Positions 28,382-38,413 of a stretch of DNA of 64,000 bases are shown here, piece by piece. Origin of the DNA: Nocardia nova SH22a (lineage in GTDB: Bacteria > Actinomycetota > Actinomycetes > Mycobacteriales > Mycobacteriaceae); the NCBI RefSeq assembly GCF_000523235.1, contig NZ_CP006850.1, positions 6,138,001 to 6,202,000 of the forward strand, read 5' to 3'. How positions within the stretch are numbered: position 1 is the stretch's first letter; each line of letters begins with the position of its first letter. A program made the position numbers and the translations under genes. The notes beneath the pieces were generated by a model that saw nothing but the letters and a program-made list of their open reading frames with translations, searched no databases and had not been told where the DNA came from.

Positions 28382-30649
28382 ACCGTCACAGACAACGAAC
28401 ATTTCACCGCGACAGTTCTGGGTCTGCCGCGCATCGGACCGCGACGTGAGCTCAAACGCGCCATCGAAGGCTATTGGGCCGGGCGGATCAGCGCCGCCGA
28501 ACTGGCCGAGGTCGGCCGCACGCTGCGCGCCGAGGGCCTGACCGCCGCCCAGCAGGCCGGACTCGATTCCGTGCCGGTGGGCACCTTCTCGCACTACGAC
28601 CAGGTCCTGGACACCGCGGTCCTGCTGGGCGCGCTGCCCCCGCGCGTCGCCGGTATCGCCGATCCGCTGGATCGCTACTTCGCCGCCGCCCGCGGCGCCG
28701 ACGGTATCGAACCGCTGGAGATGACCAAGTGGTTCGACACCAACTACCACTACCTGGTTCCCGAGATCGGCCCGGACACCCGGTTCGAACTCGATCCGTC
28801 GAAGCTGCTGGCCGAACTGGCCGAGGCCCGGGAGCTGGGCGTCACCGCGCGTCCGGTCGTGATCGGCCCGCTGACCTTCCTGGCGCTGTCCAAGGGCGTC
28901 GACGGGGTCGCACCGGCGGATCGGCTGGGTGAGCTGATTCCGCTCTACCGCGATCTGCTGGGGCAGCTGGCCGACGCCGGCGCCGCCTGGGTGCAGATCG
29001 ACGAGCCCGCGCTCGTGCGCGATCTGACCGACGCCGAGGTCGAGACGGCGCGCAGCACCTACGCCGAACTCGCCGCGGTCGCCCGCCGCCCGAAGATCCT
29101 GGTGGCCACCTACTTCGGCTCCCCCGGCCCCGCCCTGGGCGCGCTGGCGGCCACCGACATCGAGGGTGTCGCGCTCGACTTCCGTTCCGGCGCCACGGTT
29201 TCCGAGGTGGCGGCGCTGCCCGCACTGGCGAACAAGCTCGTCGTCGCCGGCGTCGTGGACGGCCGCAACATCTGGCGCACCGATCTGGAGGCGGCGCTGA
29301 GCGAACTGGGCACCCTGCTGGGATCGTCCGGGGCCCTCGCGGTGTCCTCGTCGAGTTCGCTGCTGCACGTGCCGTATTCGCTGGCCGCCGAACCGGATCT
29401 GGATCCGGTGCTGCGGACCTGGCTCGCCTTCGGCGCCGAGAAGATCGACGAGGTCCGGGTGCTGGCCCGCGCGATCGGCTCGGGCACCGAGGCCGTGGCC
29501 GCCGAGCTCGCCGAGGCCCGCGCCGCGATCGAGAGCCGCCGCAACGATCCGCGACTGCGCAACGAGGCCGTCCGCACCCGCCTGGCCGGACTCGGCGACG
29601 GGGACATCGACCGCGCACCGGCGGATCGGCGCCGGGAGCTGCAGCGCGAACACCTGCGCCTGCCGCTGCTGCCGACCACCACGATCGGCTCCTACCCGCA
29701 GACCACGGCCATCCGCACCGCCCGCGCCGCGCTGCGCGCCGGTGAGATCACCGACGCGCAGTACCAGGAGCAGATGCGCGCCGAGGTCGCCGATGTCATT
29801 GCGCTGCAGGAGGATCTGGGTCTCGACGTGCTGGTGCACGGTGAGCCCGAGCGCAACGACATGGTGCAGTACTTCGCCGAACAGCTCGACGGCTTCGCGG
29901 CGACCCACAACGGCTGGGTGCAGTCCTACGGCACCCGCTGCGTGCGGCCGCCGATCCTCTACGGCGATGTGGTGCGCACCGCGCCGATGACGGTGGAGTG
30001 GATCACCTACGCCCAGTCGCTGACCCAGAAGCCGGTCAAGGGCATGCTGACCGGTCCGGTCACCATCCTGGCCTGGTCGTTCGTGCGTGACGATCAGCCG
30101 CTGGCCGATACCGCGCGGCAGGTGGCGCTGGCCATCCGCGACGAGACCGTCGATCTCGAGACCGCCGGTATCCGCGTGGTCCAGGTGGACGAGCCCGCGC
30201 TGCGGGAGCTGCTGCCGCTGCGGCGCGGCGATCAGCAGCAGTACCTGGACTGGGCGGTGGCCGCGTTCCGCCTGGCCACCAGCGGCGTGCGCGACGACAC
30301 CCAGATCCACACCCACCTGTGCTACTCCGAATTCGGTGAGATCATCGGCGCGATCGCGGCACTGGACGCCGATGTGACCTCGGTCGAGGCGGCACGCTCG
30401 CACATGGAGATCCTCGACGACCTCAATGCCGTGGGTTACGCCCTGGGCATCGGACCGGGTGTGTACGACATCCACTCGCCGCGGGTCCCGAGCGTGGACG
30501 AGATCGAGACCTCGCTGCGCGAGGCGATGAAAGCCGTTCCCGCCGAACGGCTGTGGGTCAATCCGGACTGCGGGCTCAAGACCCGCGGCCGCACCGAGGT
30601 GGAGGCTTCGCTGCGGAACATGGTGAACGCCGCCCAGCTGGTGCGCTGA
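28379..30649 (+). CDS. metE: Cobalamin-independent methionine synthase MetE
   Basis: Transfers a methyl group from methyltetrahydropteroyl-triglutamate to homocysteine without B12. The 756-residue protein has the two MetE halves: the N-terminal start [20 protein letters not shown] and [17 protein letters not shown], and the C-terminal catalytic half with [26 protein letters not shown] and [14 protein letters not shown]. The zinc ligands lie in [12 protein letters not shown] and [11 protein letters not shown]. The GTG follows TGGAG and starts directly in the conserved domain. Control by the B12 riboswitch implies that the organism can take up or make cobalamin and has MetH elsewhere. Confidence 0.97.
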   Translation: MTVTDNEHFTATVLGLPRIGPRRELKRAIEGYWAGRISAAELAEVGRTLRAEGLTAAQQAGLDSVPVGTFSHYDQVLDTAVLLGALPPRVAGIADPLDRYFAAARGADGIEPLEMTKWFDTNYHYLVPEIGPDTRFELDPSKLLAELAEARELGVTARPVVIGPLTFLALSKGVDGVAPADRLGELIPLYRDLLGQLADAGAAWVQIDEPALVRDLTDAEVETARSTYAELAAVARRPKILVATYFGSPGPALGALAATDIEGVALDFRSGATVSEVAALPALANKLVVAGVVDGRNIWRTDLEAALSELGTLLGSSGALAVSSSSSLLHVPYSLAAEPDLDPVLRTWLAFGAEKIDEVRVLARAIGSGTEAVAAELAEARAAIESRRNDPRLRNEAVRTRLAGLGDGDIDRAPADRRRELQREHLRLPLLPTTTIGSYPQTTAIRTARAALRAGEITDAQYQEQMRAEVADVIALQEDLGLDVLVHGEPERNDMVQYFAEQLDGFAATHNGWVQSYGTRCVRPPILYGDVVRTAPMTVEWITYAQSLTQKPVKGMLTGPVTILAWSFVRDDQPLADTARQVALAIRDETVDLETAGIRVVQVDEPALRELLPLRRGDQQQYLDWAVAAFRLATSGVRDDTQIHTHLCYSEFGEIIGAIAALDADVTSVEAARSHMEILDDLNAVGYALGIGPGVYDIHSPRVPSVDEIETSLREAMKAVPAERLWVNPDCGLKTRGRTEVEASLRNMVNAAQLVR

Positions 30650-30655
30650 TGGTTT

Positions 30656-30693
30656 CCGGTCGGCGCCCCGGCACGTTCCGGGGCGCCGACCGG
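30656..30693 (+). terminator. Strong hairpin after metE
   Basis: A perfect 16-bp GC stem (CCGGTCGGCGCCCCGG and its complement) closed by a 6-nt loop CACGTT, starting 7 nt after the metE stop. There is no U-run, as is usual for actinobacterial intrinsic terminators. Confidence 0.75.
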
Positions 30694-30887
30694 ACCGTCC
30701 TGCCACTCCGGCATCGCGTCAGCAGTACCTTTCCCGAGGTGTGCCGGACGGTTGCGGGCGAGCACGACACGGCCGCCGCGCACTTCCGTATGGATCCGCC
30801 TGCCGAGCCCTACTTCGCACACTACGCAGGACGTATGTAGATCAAATATCCTTGTGCCCAAGGCCGTGGATCGCCGACAACCGTCGA

Positions 30888-30907
30888 AATTGCAATGATT
30901 GCGAAGG
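30888..30907 (+). promoter_or_regulatory. Possible RamB/PrpR autoregulatory site
   Basis: AATTGCAATGATTGCGAAGG holds two spaced TTGC(A/G)A half-sites, 22 nt before the regulator GTG. Mycobacterial RamB/PrpR proteins bind TTTGCAAA-like sites and repress or activate their own genes. The match is partial, so this is only a candidate. The rest of 30694-30887 has no supported gene. Confidence 0.4.
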
Positions 30908-30928
30908 TTCGTGGGTACCATCTCCGGC

Positions 30929-32350
30929 GTGCGCAAGATGTATGCGGGTGCCCGGTTACGGCGGTTGCGCGAGGAACGACGGATGACCCAGGCCGCCCTG
31001 GCCAAGTCGTTGGAGCTTTCGCCCAGCTATCTCAATCAGCTCGAACGCGATCAGCGGCCGCTCACCATTCCCGTTCTGCTGAAACTGAATTCGACCTTCG
31101 ATCTGGACGTCCAGTTCTTCGCCGCGGATTCCGACGCCCGGCTGGTCTCGGATCTGCACGAGGTGCTGGTGGAGGCCGCCGGCGGCACCGCACCACCGGC
31201 CGCCGAGGTCGAGGATCTCGCCACCCGCCTGCCCGAGGTCGCCAAGACCATCGTGGCCATGCACCGCAGACTGCGCGCGACCACCGATCAACTCGATCTG
31301 CTGTCGTCGAAGGTCGCGACACCGACCGGCGCTCCCGGGGTGCCCATGCCCTACGAGGACGTGCGCGACTTCTTCTACGATCACCACAATCACATCCCGC
31401 AGCTGGATCTGGCCGCCGAACAACTCTTCGACGAGTGCGGGCTGAGTATCGGATCGATCGATCGCCAGCTGGCCCGCGTCGCCGAGGAACGCGCGGGTGT
31501 CACGGTGCTGGTGCGCGGCGACGGCGCCGATCCGGGCGTCCCGAAGCGCCGCTACGACCCCGAGACCCGCGTCCTCACCCTGGCGCGGCGCCTGCGGCCC
31601 GGGCAGCGGGCCTTCCAGATCGCCACGACTCTCGCGTTCCTGTTGCACGGAAAGCTGCTCGACGAGGTACTCGACGCCACCCCCGCACTGGTCGGCGAAT
31701 CGCGAGCGCTCGCCCGGGTGGGGCTGGCCAACTACTTCGCGGGTGCGCTGGTGCTGCCGTACGGGCGGTTCCTTCGGTCCGCCGAGGAACTCGCCTACGA
31801 CATCGACCTGCTGTCGTTGCGCTTCGAGGTCGGATTCGAGACGGTCTGTCATCGGCTCAGCACCCTGCAGCGACAGGGGCAGCGCGGTGTGCCGTTCTTC
31901 TTCGTCCGCACCGACCGGGCCGGGAACATCTCGAAACGCCAGTCCGCCACGGCATTCCATTTCTCACGGGTGGGCGGCAGCTGCCCGCTGTGGGTGGTGC
32001 ACGACGCGTTCTCCCAGCCCGGGCGCATCCTCACCCAGGTCGCCGCCATGCCCGACGGGCGGCGCTATCTGTGGATCGCCCGCACCACCCATCCCGGTCC
32101 GCACGGATTCGGCACGGCCGCCAAGGAATTCGCGGTGGGGCTGGGCTGCGACATCGAATACGCCGACCGGCTGGTGTATTCGAAGGGCCTGCAACTCGAC
32201 GAACCCGCGGCGGCGGTGCCGATCGGCGCGGGATGCAAGGTGTGCGAACGCGCGGCCTGTCCGCAGCGGGCGTTCCCGCAGATCGGCCGCCCGCTGGCGG
32301 TCACCGAGAACACCAGCGTGGACCTGCCCTATCCCCCGTCCGCCCAGTGA
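30929..32350 (+). CDS. RamB/PrpR-family transcriptional regulator
   Basis: 473-residue regulator of the short-chain acyl metabolism family. It starts with an HTH_3/Xre domain (GARLRRLREERRMTQAALAK, SPSYLNQLERDQRPL) and continues with the IrrE-like/ImmA middle region and the DUF2083 part. Near the C-terminus is GAGCKVCERAACPQRAFPQI, the Cys cluster that in M. tuberculosis PrpR binds an iron-sulfur centre. It retains RVGLANYFAGALVLPYGRF and RQSATAFHFSRVGG. RamB controls glyoxylate genes and PrpR propionate genes; neither set is adjacent, so the target is unknown. The GTG at 30929 matches family starts; ATG 30938 is possible. Confidence 0.88.
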   Translation: MRKMYAGARLRRLREERRMTQAALAKSLELSPSYLNQLERDQRPLTIPVLLKLNSTFDLDVQFFAADSDARLVSDLHEVLVEAAGGTAPPAAEVEDLATRLPEVAKTIVAMHRRLRATTDQLDLLSSKVATPTGAPGVPMPYEDVRDFFYDHHNHIPQLDLAAEQLFDECGLSIGSIDRQLARVAEERAGVTVLVRGDGADPGVPKRRYDPETRVLTLARRLRPGQRAFQIATTLAFLLHGKLLDEVLDATPALVGESRALARVGLANYFAGALVLPYGRFLRSAEELAYDIDLLSLRFEVGFETVCHRLSTLQRQGQRGVPFFFVRTDRAGNISKRQSATAFHFSRVGGSCPLWVVHDAFSQPGRILTQVAAMPDGRRYLWIARTTHPGPHGFGTAAKEFAVGLGCDIEYADRLVYSKGLQLDEPAAAVPIGAGCKVCERAACPQRAFPQIGRPLAVTENTSVDLPYPPSAQ

Positions 32351-32361
32351 TCGCCGGGCGT

Positions 32362-34641
32362 TCAGGACTTGGCCAGATACTCCAGCCGTTCGGAGTCGAC
32401 GGCCGCGTGCATCATGCTCGCCAGGCCGGGATGGCGCGTCAGTCCCGGATCGGCGTCCACGACCTCACGCGCGAGAACCTGTGCGGCGGTGATGACTTCG
32501 AGATCGTCGAGCAGTGACAGCAGCTTCAGGCTGCGGGCGGTGCCCGACTGCGCGGAGCCCAGCACATCGCCCTCCCGGCGCTGCCGCAGATCCAGAACGG
32601 ACAGTTCGAATCCGTCCAGCGTCGCCGAGACCGCCTCCAGCCGGGCCATCGCGGTGCCCATCGGCGAGGTCTCGGTGATGAGCAGGCACAGGCCGGGATG
32701 TTTGCCGCGCCCTACCCGGCCGCGCAGCTGATGCAACTGGCTGACACCGAAACGGTCGGCGTCCACGATCACCATCACCGTCGCATTCGGCACGTCCACG
32801 CCGACCTCGACGACCGTGGTGCACACCAGGACATCGATCTCGCCGTCGTTGAACGAGCGCATCACCCGGTCCTTGTCCTCGGTGGGCAAGCGGCCGTGCA
32901 ACAGTCCGAGGCGGAGATCGGCCAGCGCACCGGTGCGCAAGGTCTCGTACACGTCGAGGGCGGCGTGGGTGGTGGGCCCCTCACCGGTGTCGGCGTCTGC
33001 GGACTTCTTGCGCCCCTTGGACTTCGGTTTACCGGTCTCGTCCTCCTCGTCGCCGATGCGCGAGCACACCACATACGCCTGACGGCCCTCGGCGACCTCC
33101 TCGCGGATGCGTTCCCAGGCGCGGTCGACCCACGCGGGCTTCATCCGGGCGGGAACCACGCGGGTGGTGATGGGTGAGCGCCCGCGCGGCAGTTCGGTGA
33201 GGGTGGAGGTCTCCAGATCACCGAGTGTGGTCATGGCGATGGTGCGTGGAATCGGGGTCGCGGTCATCACCAGCAGATGCGGTGTGATGCCTTCTTTGGC
33301 CTTGGCCCGCAACGCATCTCGCTGCTCGACGCCGAAGCGGTGCTGTTCGTCGACGATCACCATGCCCAGATCGAAGAATTCCACCGCGTCCTGGATCAGC
33401 GCATGGGTGCCGATCACGATTCCGGCCGTCCCCGTCACCACATCCAGCAGGGCGGCCTTCTTCGCACCGGCCGACATCGAGCCCGTGAGCAGGACCACCT
33501 TGGTGGCCTGGTCCGCGGCGCCCAGCTCACCGGCCTCGCCCAGATCGCCGAGCATCCCGCGCAGCGACCGGTAGTGCTGGGCGGCAAGGACTTCCGTCGG
33601 CGCCAGCAGTGCGCACTGCAATCCGGCGTCGACCACCTGGAGCATGGCGTGCAGGGCCACGATGGTCTTGCCCGAGCCGACCTCACCCTGCAGCAACCGG
33701 TGCATGGGATGCGGCCGGGACAGATCGGCGGAGATCTCGGCGATGACCTTGTTCTGACCGGCGGTGAGTTCGAACGGCAGCCGCTGCTCGAATTCGGCGG
33801 CGATACCGCCGGTGCGCGGCGGGCAGGAGTGTGCGGTGCGACCGGCCGCGTCGTGGCGGCGCTCGGCCAGCACCAGTTGCAGCGCGAGCGCCTCGTCGAA
33901 ACGCAGCCTCCCCCTGGCCTGTTCGATATCGGATTTACTGTCGGGCAGGTGGATCAGGCGCAGGGCGTCGGACACCCCGAGCAGATCGTGTTCCTCGCGC
34001 AGTTCCCGCGGCAGCGGGTCGTCGATCGGATCGAGCTGATCGAGCACCTGGCGGACACAGGCCAACACATCCCAGCTCTGCACTTTCGCGGTGGCCGGAT
34101 AGACCGGGATGTACTCCCGTTCGAAGAACGAGACATCCACTCCCCCCGCCCCTTTGGCGCTCTCGGCCAGTCCGCGCAGCGCGCCCCCGCCGCGCACCGA
34201 GGTGAGCGTGTCCACCGATTCGGCCGACTCGGGCAGGATCAGATAGGACGGGTGCGACAGATTCCACCGGTCGGGGCGCCACCAGTGCACGGTGCCCGAC
34301 ATCATCGCCCGAACACCCTGTTTGACAAGGTAATTCACCTTGTCGCCGTTGAAGAAGGTGATCTCCACGGGTTTCGCGGAGCCGGTGTCGAGGTCGACCT
34401 TCAGCAGTTTGCCCCGGCGCTGGCGCATCGGCCGCAGTTCGGTCTTGCTCACCCGGCCCACCACGGTGATGTGGGCGCCCTCCTCGGGCGCCTCCTCGGT
34501 GAGCGGCTGCCCCTGCGTCGCGTACCGCGCGGGATAGTGGCGCAGCAGATCCTCGACGGTGTGCATGTCGAAGGCGTCGGCCAGGGGTTCGGCCGCCTTC
34601 ACACCGAGTACGTGATCGAGCCGGTCGGCCAGTGTCGCCAT
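32362..34641 (-). CDS. recG: ATP-dependent DNA helicase RecG
   Basis: Helicase that regresses stalled forks and branch-migrates Holliday junctions. The 759-residue protein has an N-terminal wedge/OB domain (THITVVGRVSKTELR-like region), Walker A LQGEVGSGKTIVALHAML, DEQH box VIVDEQHRFGVEQRD, VMTATPIPRTIAMT, and the C-terminal TRG motif region with RGRVGRGKHPGLCLL. A small acidic/Lys insert (EDETGKPKSKGRKKSADAD) lies between helicase motifs III and IV. It abuts the DAK2 gene (stop and start adjacent). Confidence 0.96.
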   Translation of the reverse strand: MATLADRLDHVLGVKAAEPLADAFDMHTVEDLLRHYPARYATQGQPLTEEAPEEGAHITVVGRVSKTELRPMRQRRGKLLKVDLDTGSAKPVEITFFNGDKVNYLVKQGVRAMMSGTVHWWRPDRWNLSHPSYLILPESAESVDTLTSVRGGGALRGLAESAKGAGGVDVSFFEREYIPVYPATAKVQSWDVLACVRQVLDQLDPIDDPLPRELREEHDLLGVSDALRLIHLPDSKSDIEQARGRLRFDEALALQLVLAERRHDAAGRTAHSCPPRTGGIAAEFEQRLPFELTAGQNKVIAEISADLSRPHPMHRLLQGEVGSGKTIVALHAMLQVVDAGLQCALLAPTEVLAAQHYRSLRGMLGDLGEAGELGAADQATKVVLLTGSMSAGAKKAALLDVVTGTAGIVIGTHALIQDAVEFFDLGMVIVDEQHRFGVEQRDALRAKAKEGITPHLLVMTATPIPRTIAMTTLGDLETSTLTELPRGRSPITTRVVPARMKPAWVDRAWERIREEVAEGRQAYVVCSRIGDEEDETGKPKSKGRKKSADADTGEGPTTHAALDVYETLRTGALADLRLGLLHGRLPTEDKDRVMRSFNDGEIDVLVCTTVVEVGVDVPNATVMVIVDADRFGVSQLHQLRGRVGRGKHPGLCLLITETSPMGTAMARLEAVSATLDGFELSVLDLRQRREGDVLGSAQSGTARSLKLLSLLDDLEVITAAQVLAREVVDADPGLTRHPGLASMMHAAVDSERLEYLAKS

Positions 34642-36276
34642 CTATTCCACCCCGATCTGAACCAGGTCCACGGCCTGTCCGCCGTCGTAGGTGACGACTT
34701 CGACGCCCGGGAACTCCGCGGTGATGTGTGCGGTGAGATCGCCCGCGAGCCCCGGCGGTGCCGACTCGCCCAGCAGCAGGGTGACCAGTTCACCACCCAG
34801 TCCGAGCATCCGGTCCAGCAGGGTGCGGGCCGCGCTGCCCACATCCGGATCGATCACCACCACATCGTGGCCGACGAGGCCGAGTCCGTCACCCTGTTCA
34901 CAGGTTCCGACGATGGTCAGCGCGCGCTCGGACGCGATCCGCACCGCGCCCCAGCGTGTGCTCGCCGAGGACTGCGACATCGTCAGCGCGTCGTCGACGG
35001 CCGCGCTGCCGCTGTCGTGCAGCGCCAGCGCGGCCAGCCCCTGCACCATCGACAGGCTCGGCAGCATGAAGACCTCGCGCCGGGCGGCACGGGCGGCCGC
35101 GCCGAGCGCGACCAGATCCGGCGCCGGTAGCGCTCCGTTGGGCAGCACCAGGACCTCACGCTGCGGCATCGCGCGAATGGCGTCGAGCAGCCGATCGGCG
35201 GTGACCGCACCGGTGAGCACGACCGCGCCCGCGTCCTCGAACAGCCGCACCGCGCCGGGCCCGGTGGCGATCGCGAGAATCCCCCGATCGGCCGGGCCGG
35301 ATTCCGTGGCGGGGTCGACGACCAGCCCCTCGATCCGGATACCGCGGAGGGCGCCGGCCGCCAGCCCGGCCTCGACCGCGGCGCCCGCATCGGCACAGTG
35401 CACATGCGCGGACCAGGTCCCCGCGCCGTCGCCGACCACCACGACCGAGTCACCGATCCGGTCCAGCTCCGCGCGCAGGGCGGCCATGCGATCCCCGTCG
35501 GTCGCGCCGATCAGATACATCACCTCGTACCGCGGGCCGCCCGGTCCGCCCACGTCCCAGCGTCCGCAGCTCTCCGGAACGGTTCGATCGGATGCGGGTT
35601 CCGATATCGCGGGAACCGCGGCCGGACTGCTTCTGCCGTAACCGGGCCGGGCGGGAGCGCGTCCGGTGCAGATCTGGACGAGCGCGTCCAGCAGGACCAG
35701 GAGTCCGCGCGCACCCGCGTCCACCACACCGGCCGCGCGCAGCACCCCCAGCTGCGAGGGCGTCTCGCCGAGCGCCTTGGCCGCACCCTCGGCGGCGGCG
35801 ACGGCCACCGCCGCGACCGTCTCCTCCGCACAGTCGGCGGCTCGATCGGCGGCGGCCTCGAGGACGGTGAGCATGGTGCCGTCCACGGGCGCGCTCAGCG
35901 ATTCCCGGACCAGGATCGCGGCCCGCCGCAGCGCGGCACGCAGGGTGTTCGACGTCAGCGGCGCCGCACCCGCGGCCTCGGCCAGCCCGCGCAGGACCTG
36001 CGACAGGATGATGCCGGAATTCCCGCAGGCGCCGGCGGTCGCCGCCCGGGCCATCGCGGTGAGCGGATCCGCCGCGGCCGCGTCCTCGGCCGCCGCGGCG
36101 TCGCGCGCCGCGCGCATGGTGATCAGCAGATTGGTCCCGGTGTCGGAGTCGGCCACCGGGAAGACATTGAGGGCGTTGATCTCGTCGCGGTGTTCGGACA
36201 GCCGATCGACGCACAGGCTTCCCCATTGCCGTAGCGCCGCCGCGTCCAGCGTCTCCCGGACCCCGAGCACCGTCAC
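34642..36276 (-). CDS. DAK2/FakA-like kinase domain protein
   Basis: 544-residue protein of the DhaL-DegV-associated (YloV/FakA) family, in mycobacteria Rv2974c. The N-terminal DhaL domain has the Mg-ADP motif ALNVFPVADSDTGTNLLITM and GACGNSGIILSQVLRG, and the middle and C-terminal parts have GGPRYEVMYLIGATDGDRM and VLPNGALPAPD. FakA phosphorylates FakB-bound fatty acids in Firmicutes; whether this actinobacterial form does so is unknown. It sits directly before recG, a conserved pair. Confidence 0.88.
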   Translation of the reverse strand: MTVLGVRETLDAAALRQWGSLCVDRLSEHRDEINALNVFPVADSDTGTNLLITMRAARDAAAAEDAAAADPLTAMARAATAGACGNSGIILSQVLRGLAEAAGAAPLTSNTLRAALRRAAILVRESLSAPVDGTMLTVLEAAADRAADCAEETVAAVAVAAAEGAAKALGETPSQLGVLRAAGVVDAGARGLLVLLDALVQICTGRAPARPGYGRSSPAAVPAISEPASDRTVPESCGRWDVGGPGGPRYEVMYLIGATDGDRMAALRAELDRIGDSVVVVGDGAGTWSAHVHCADAGAAVEAGLAAGALRGIRIEGLVVDPATESGPADRGILAIATGPGAVRLFEDAGAVVLTGAVTADRLLDAIRAMPQREVLVLPNGALPAPDLVALGAAARAARREVFMLPSLSMVQGLAALALHDSGSAAVDDALTMSQSSASTRWGAVRIASERALTIVGTCEQGDGLGLVGHDVVVIDPDVGSAARTLLDRMLGLGGELVTLLLGESAPPGLAGDLTAHITAEFPGVEVVTYDGGQAVDLVQIGVE

Positions 36277-36550
36277 CGTCCTTCCGCCACCGTGACCCCA
36301 CCTCGAATCGCGTCCGCCAGGGTAGTCGCCCGCACCGACAGCTCCCGCACTCGAACAGGCTCGCCACCGGCGGCGCGGGGGCGATTGGACATCGAATACG
36401 GCCGCCCGCTACTCTTGCAGGGTTGCCTCACGCGACCAATCGCTCGGTCGCGGTAACCAGCCGGTAGGGCTGGTGGGCATTGAGGATAAGGTTTCCGGAC
36501 AGGCTGTCTTTCGGCAGCGGTCCCCACATGACATGAAGGAGCTCGCGACT

Positions 36551-36742
36551 ATGGCTGCCGTCTGCGACGTCTGCGCCAAGGGCCCCGGCTTCGGTAAGTC
36601 GGTTTCGCACTCGCACCGGCGCACCAACCGTCGCTGGAATCCGAACATTCAGACCGTTCGCGCGCAGGTTGCCCCCGGCAATACCCGCCGTATGAACGTC
36701 TGCACCTCCTGCCTGAAGGCAGGAAAGGTTGTTCGCGGCTGA
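36551..36742 (+). CDS. rpmB: 50S ribosomal protein L28 (zinc-binding form)
   Basis: 63-residue ribosomal protein beginning [20 protein letters not shown] and ending [14 protein letters not shown]. The two CxxC pairs mark the C+ form. The ATG at 36551 follows AAGGAG (36536-36541); the longer upstream frame is non-coding. It is transcribed away from the DAK2-recG genes; the 274-bp gap before it must hold both promoters. I did not find a clear Zur box there. Confidence 0.96.
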   Translation: MAAVCDVCAKGPGFGKSVSHSHRRTNRRWNPNIQTVRAQVAPGNTRRMNVCTSCLKAGKVVRG

Positions 36743-36757
36743 GCTGCGTAAACATCT

Positions 36758-36797
36758 ACGACGCCCCGGCGCACCCACAGGGTGACCGGGGCGTCGT
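36758..36797 (+). terminator. Hairpin after rpmB
   Basis: ACGACGCCCCGG (36758-36769) pairs perfectly with CCGGGGCGTCGT (36786-36797), with a 16-nt loop that can itself pair in part (ACCC/GGGT). It begins 15 nt after the L28 stop. Confidence 0.75.
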
Positions 36798-36836
36798 CGT
36801 CTCACCTGCCGACCGTATCGGAAGGGGAATCGGCCC

Positions 36837-37385
36837 GTGAGCGGATGGGAAATCCGGGAGGCCACCGCGGACGATGCCCGCGACCTGGCGGTCTGCCATA
36901 TCGAATCCTGGCGGGAAGCGTATCGGGGCCTGGTCCCCGATCACCTGCTGGACGCCTTCGATATCGAACGTCGCGCACGGCAGTGGGCCCGCATCATCAC
37001 CGAATTCGGGACGGGAAATCCGGAAGACCTCGAGTCGTATACGACGATCGTGGCCGTCGACGACACCCGTGAACCCGGGCAGCGAGTCCTCGGATTCGCT
37101 CACGCCGGACCGCCACGCGACGAACCTCGCCCCGCCGATCGGGAACTGTTCGCGCTCTACGTCCGTGCCGCTCGGCACGGCACGGGCGTCGCCGCGGAGG
37201 TGATGCGTGCGATTCTCCTCCCCGACACCGACACCGCACTATGGGTGTTCGAGGAGAATCCACGCGCCGGAAACTTCTATCGGAAGTTCGGATTCGCGGC
37301 CGACGGCGCCCGCAGAATCGAACCGCTGTCCATGGCGAGCGAAATACGAATGATCGCCCGCCACGGAACTACTGAGCGCCGTTGA
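36837..37385 (+). CDS. GNAT-family N-acetyltransferase
   Basis: 182-residue acetyltransferase-fold protein. It starts GTG at 36837 with WEIREATADDARDLAVCHIE (typical GNAT N-terminus), has the WREAYRGLVPDHLLD motif found in many actinobacterial members, acetyl-CoA loop around ARHGTGVAAEVMRA, and ends WVFEENPRAGNFYRKFGFAA. Substrate unknown. Its 3' end overlaps the convergent secreted-protein gene by 17 bp. Confidence 0.85.
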   Translation: MSGWEIREATADDARDLAVCHIESWREAYRGLVPDHLLDAFDIERRARQWARIITEFGTGNPEDLESYTTIVAVDDTREPGQRVLGFAHAGPPRDEPRPADRELFALYVRAARHGTGVAAEVMRAILLPDTDTALWVFEENPRAGNFYRKFGFAADGARRIEPLSMASEIRMIARHGTTERR

Positions 37386-37644
37386 AGCAGTCCAGGCCGC
37401 CCGCGGCGCTGACGCTCTGGAAGATGCACAGCCCGCTCGCGCTGACATTCGACGACAACGACGCCGACCCGGTCTGCGGATCCCACAGCGCGAGCACCGG
37501 TCCCGCCTGCTGGGTGGTGGCCTGCTCCTGCGGGGAGGCGGGCTCCAACGGCAGGCCGGCGGCCTGAGCCACCGTCGGGGCGCCCAGCACGGCCGCGCCC
37601 GCGGCGACCGCGACGACGGCTCCGCGCACGGATGAGAACTGCAT
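37369..37644 (-). CDS. Small secreted protein
   Basis: 91-residue exported protein with no recognised family. A signal peptide is clear: basic start, hydrophobic core VVAVAAGAAVLGAPTV and AQA-A cleavage after about residue 28. The mature part is about 63 residues, Gln/Ser-rich, with two Cys near the end (GLCIFQSVSAAGGLDCF) likely forming a disulfide. ATG is preceded by AGGAG at the right distance. It lies upstream of nothing on its strand and converges with the GNAT gene. Confidence 0.75.
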   Translation of the reverse strand: MQFSSVRGAVVAVAAGAAVLGAPTVAQAAGLPLEPASPQEQATTQQAGPVLALWDPQTGSASLSSNVSASGLCIFQSVSAAGGLDCFNGAQ

Positions 37645-37682
37645 ACTTCTGCTCCTGTTTCGCTAGATCCGGTATGCCACGG

Positions 37683-38360
37683 TCAGGGCAAGCGCCAGTC
37701 GACCGGGGCGGCCCCCAATGTACCGAGCAATTCGTTGGTTCGGGAGAAAGGCCTCGATCCGAAGAATCCACGCGAGGCCGACAGCGGTGAGGGATGGGCG
37801 GATTCGATATTCGGCACGTCGCCGAGCATCGGCTTCAGCGTCGAGGCGTCGCGGCCCCACAGAATCGCGACGAGCGGCTGATCGCGGGCGACGAGGGCGC
37901 GAATCGCCTGCTCGGTCACCGCTTCCCAGCCCTTGCCCCGATGCGATGCGGGCTTGCCCGGAGTCACGGTCAGCACTCGGTTGAGCATCAGCACGCCCTG
38001 ATCCGACCAGGGCGTGAGATCACCGCAGGACGGCGTGGGATGGCCGAGATCGCGGGAGTACTCGGAGAAGATGTTGGCGAGGCTGCGCGGCACCGGCGAA
38101 ACATCCGGCGCCACCGAGAAACTCAGGCCCATCGCATGTCCGGGCGTGGGATAGGGGTCCTGTCCGACGATCAGCACCCGAACCTTGTCGAAGGGGCGGG
38201 TGAATGCTCGTAAAACGTTCTCGCCCTTGGGGAAATACCCGCGGCCCGCGGAATTCTCCGCCCGCAGGAACTCCCCCATCTCGGCGATTCGGTCGGCCAC
38301 CGGTTCCAACGCCTCGGCCCAGCCCGTATCGATGATCTCCGGCAATGGTTTCACGCCCAT
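37683..38360 (-). CDS. ung: Uracil-DNA glycosylase
   Basis: Removes uracil from DNA. The 225-residue protein has the water-activating motif [18 protein letters not shown], the [17 protein letters not shown] block, and the leucine-loop [13 protein letters not shown]. Complete for family 1 UDG. ATG 38360 gives the usual N-terminus ([18 protein letters not shown]); the upstream in-frame extension is not needed. It follows thiL by about 53 bp on the same strand, as in mycobacteria. Confidence 0.96.
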   Translation of the reverse strand: MGVKPLPEIIDTGWAEALEPVADRIAEMGEFLRAENSAGRGYFPKGENVLRAFTRPFDKVRVLIVGQDPYPTPGHAMGLSFSVAPDVSPVPRSLANIFSEYSRDLGHPTPSCGDLTPWSDQGVLMLNRVLTVTPGKPASHRGKGWEAVTEQAIRALVARDQPLVAILWGRDASTLKPMLGDVPNIESAHPSPLSASRGFFGSRPFSRTNELLGTLGAAPVDWRLP

Positions 38361-38413
38361 GTCGGGACAAGATAGTCGCCGCCGATCCGCACGGCGACCC
38401 CGCCCACCCGCAG

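Noticed and set aside
28364..30706. 780-residue minus-strand frame opposite metE
   Set aside because: Shadow of metE caused by high third-position GC; no ribosome-binding site or domain.
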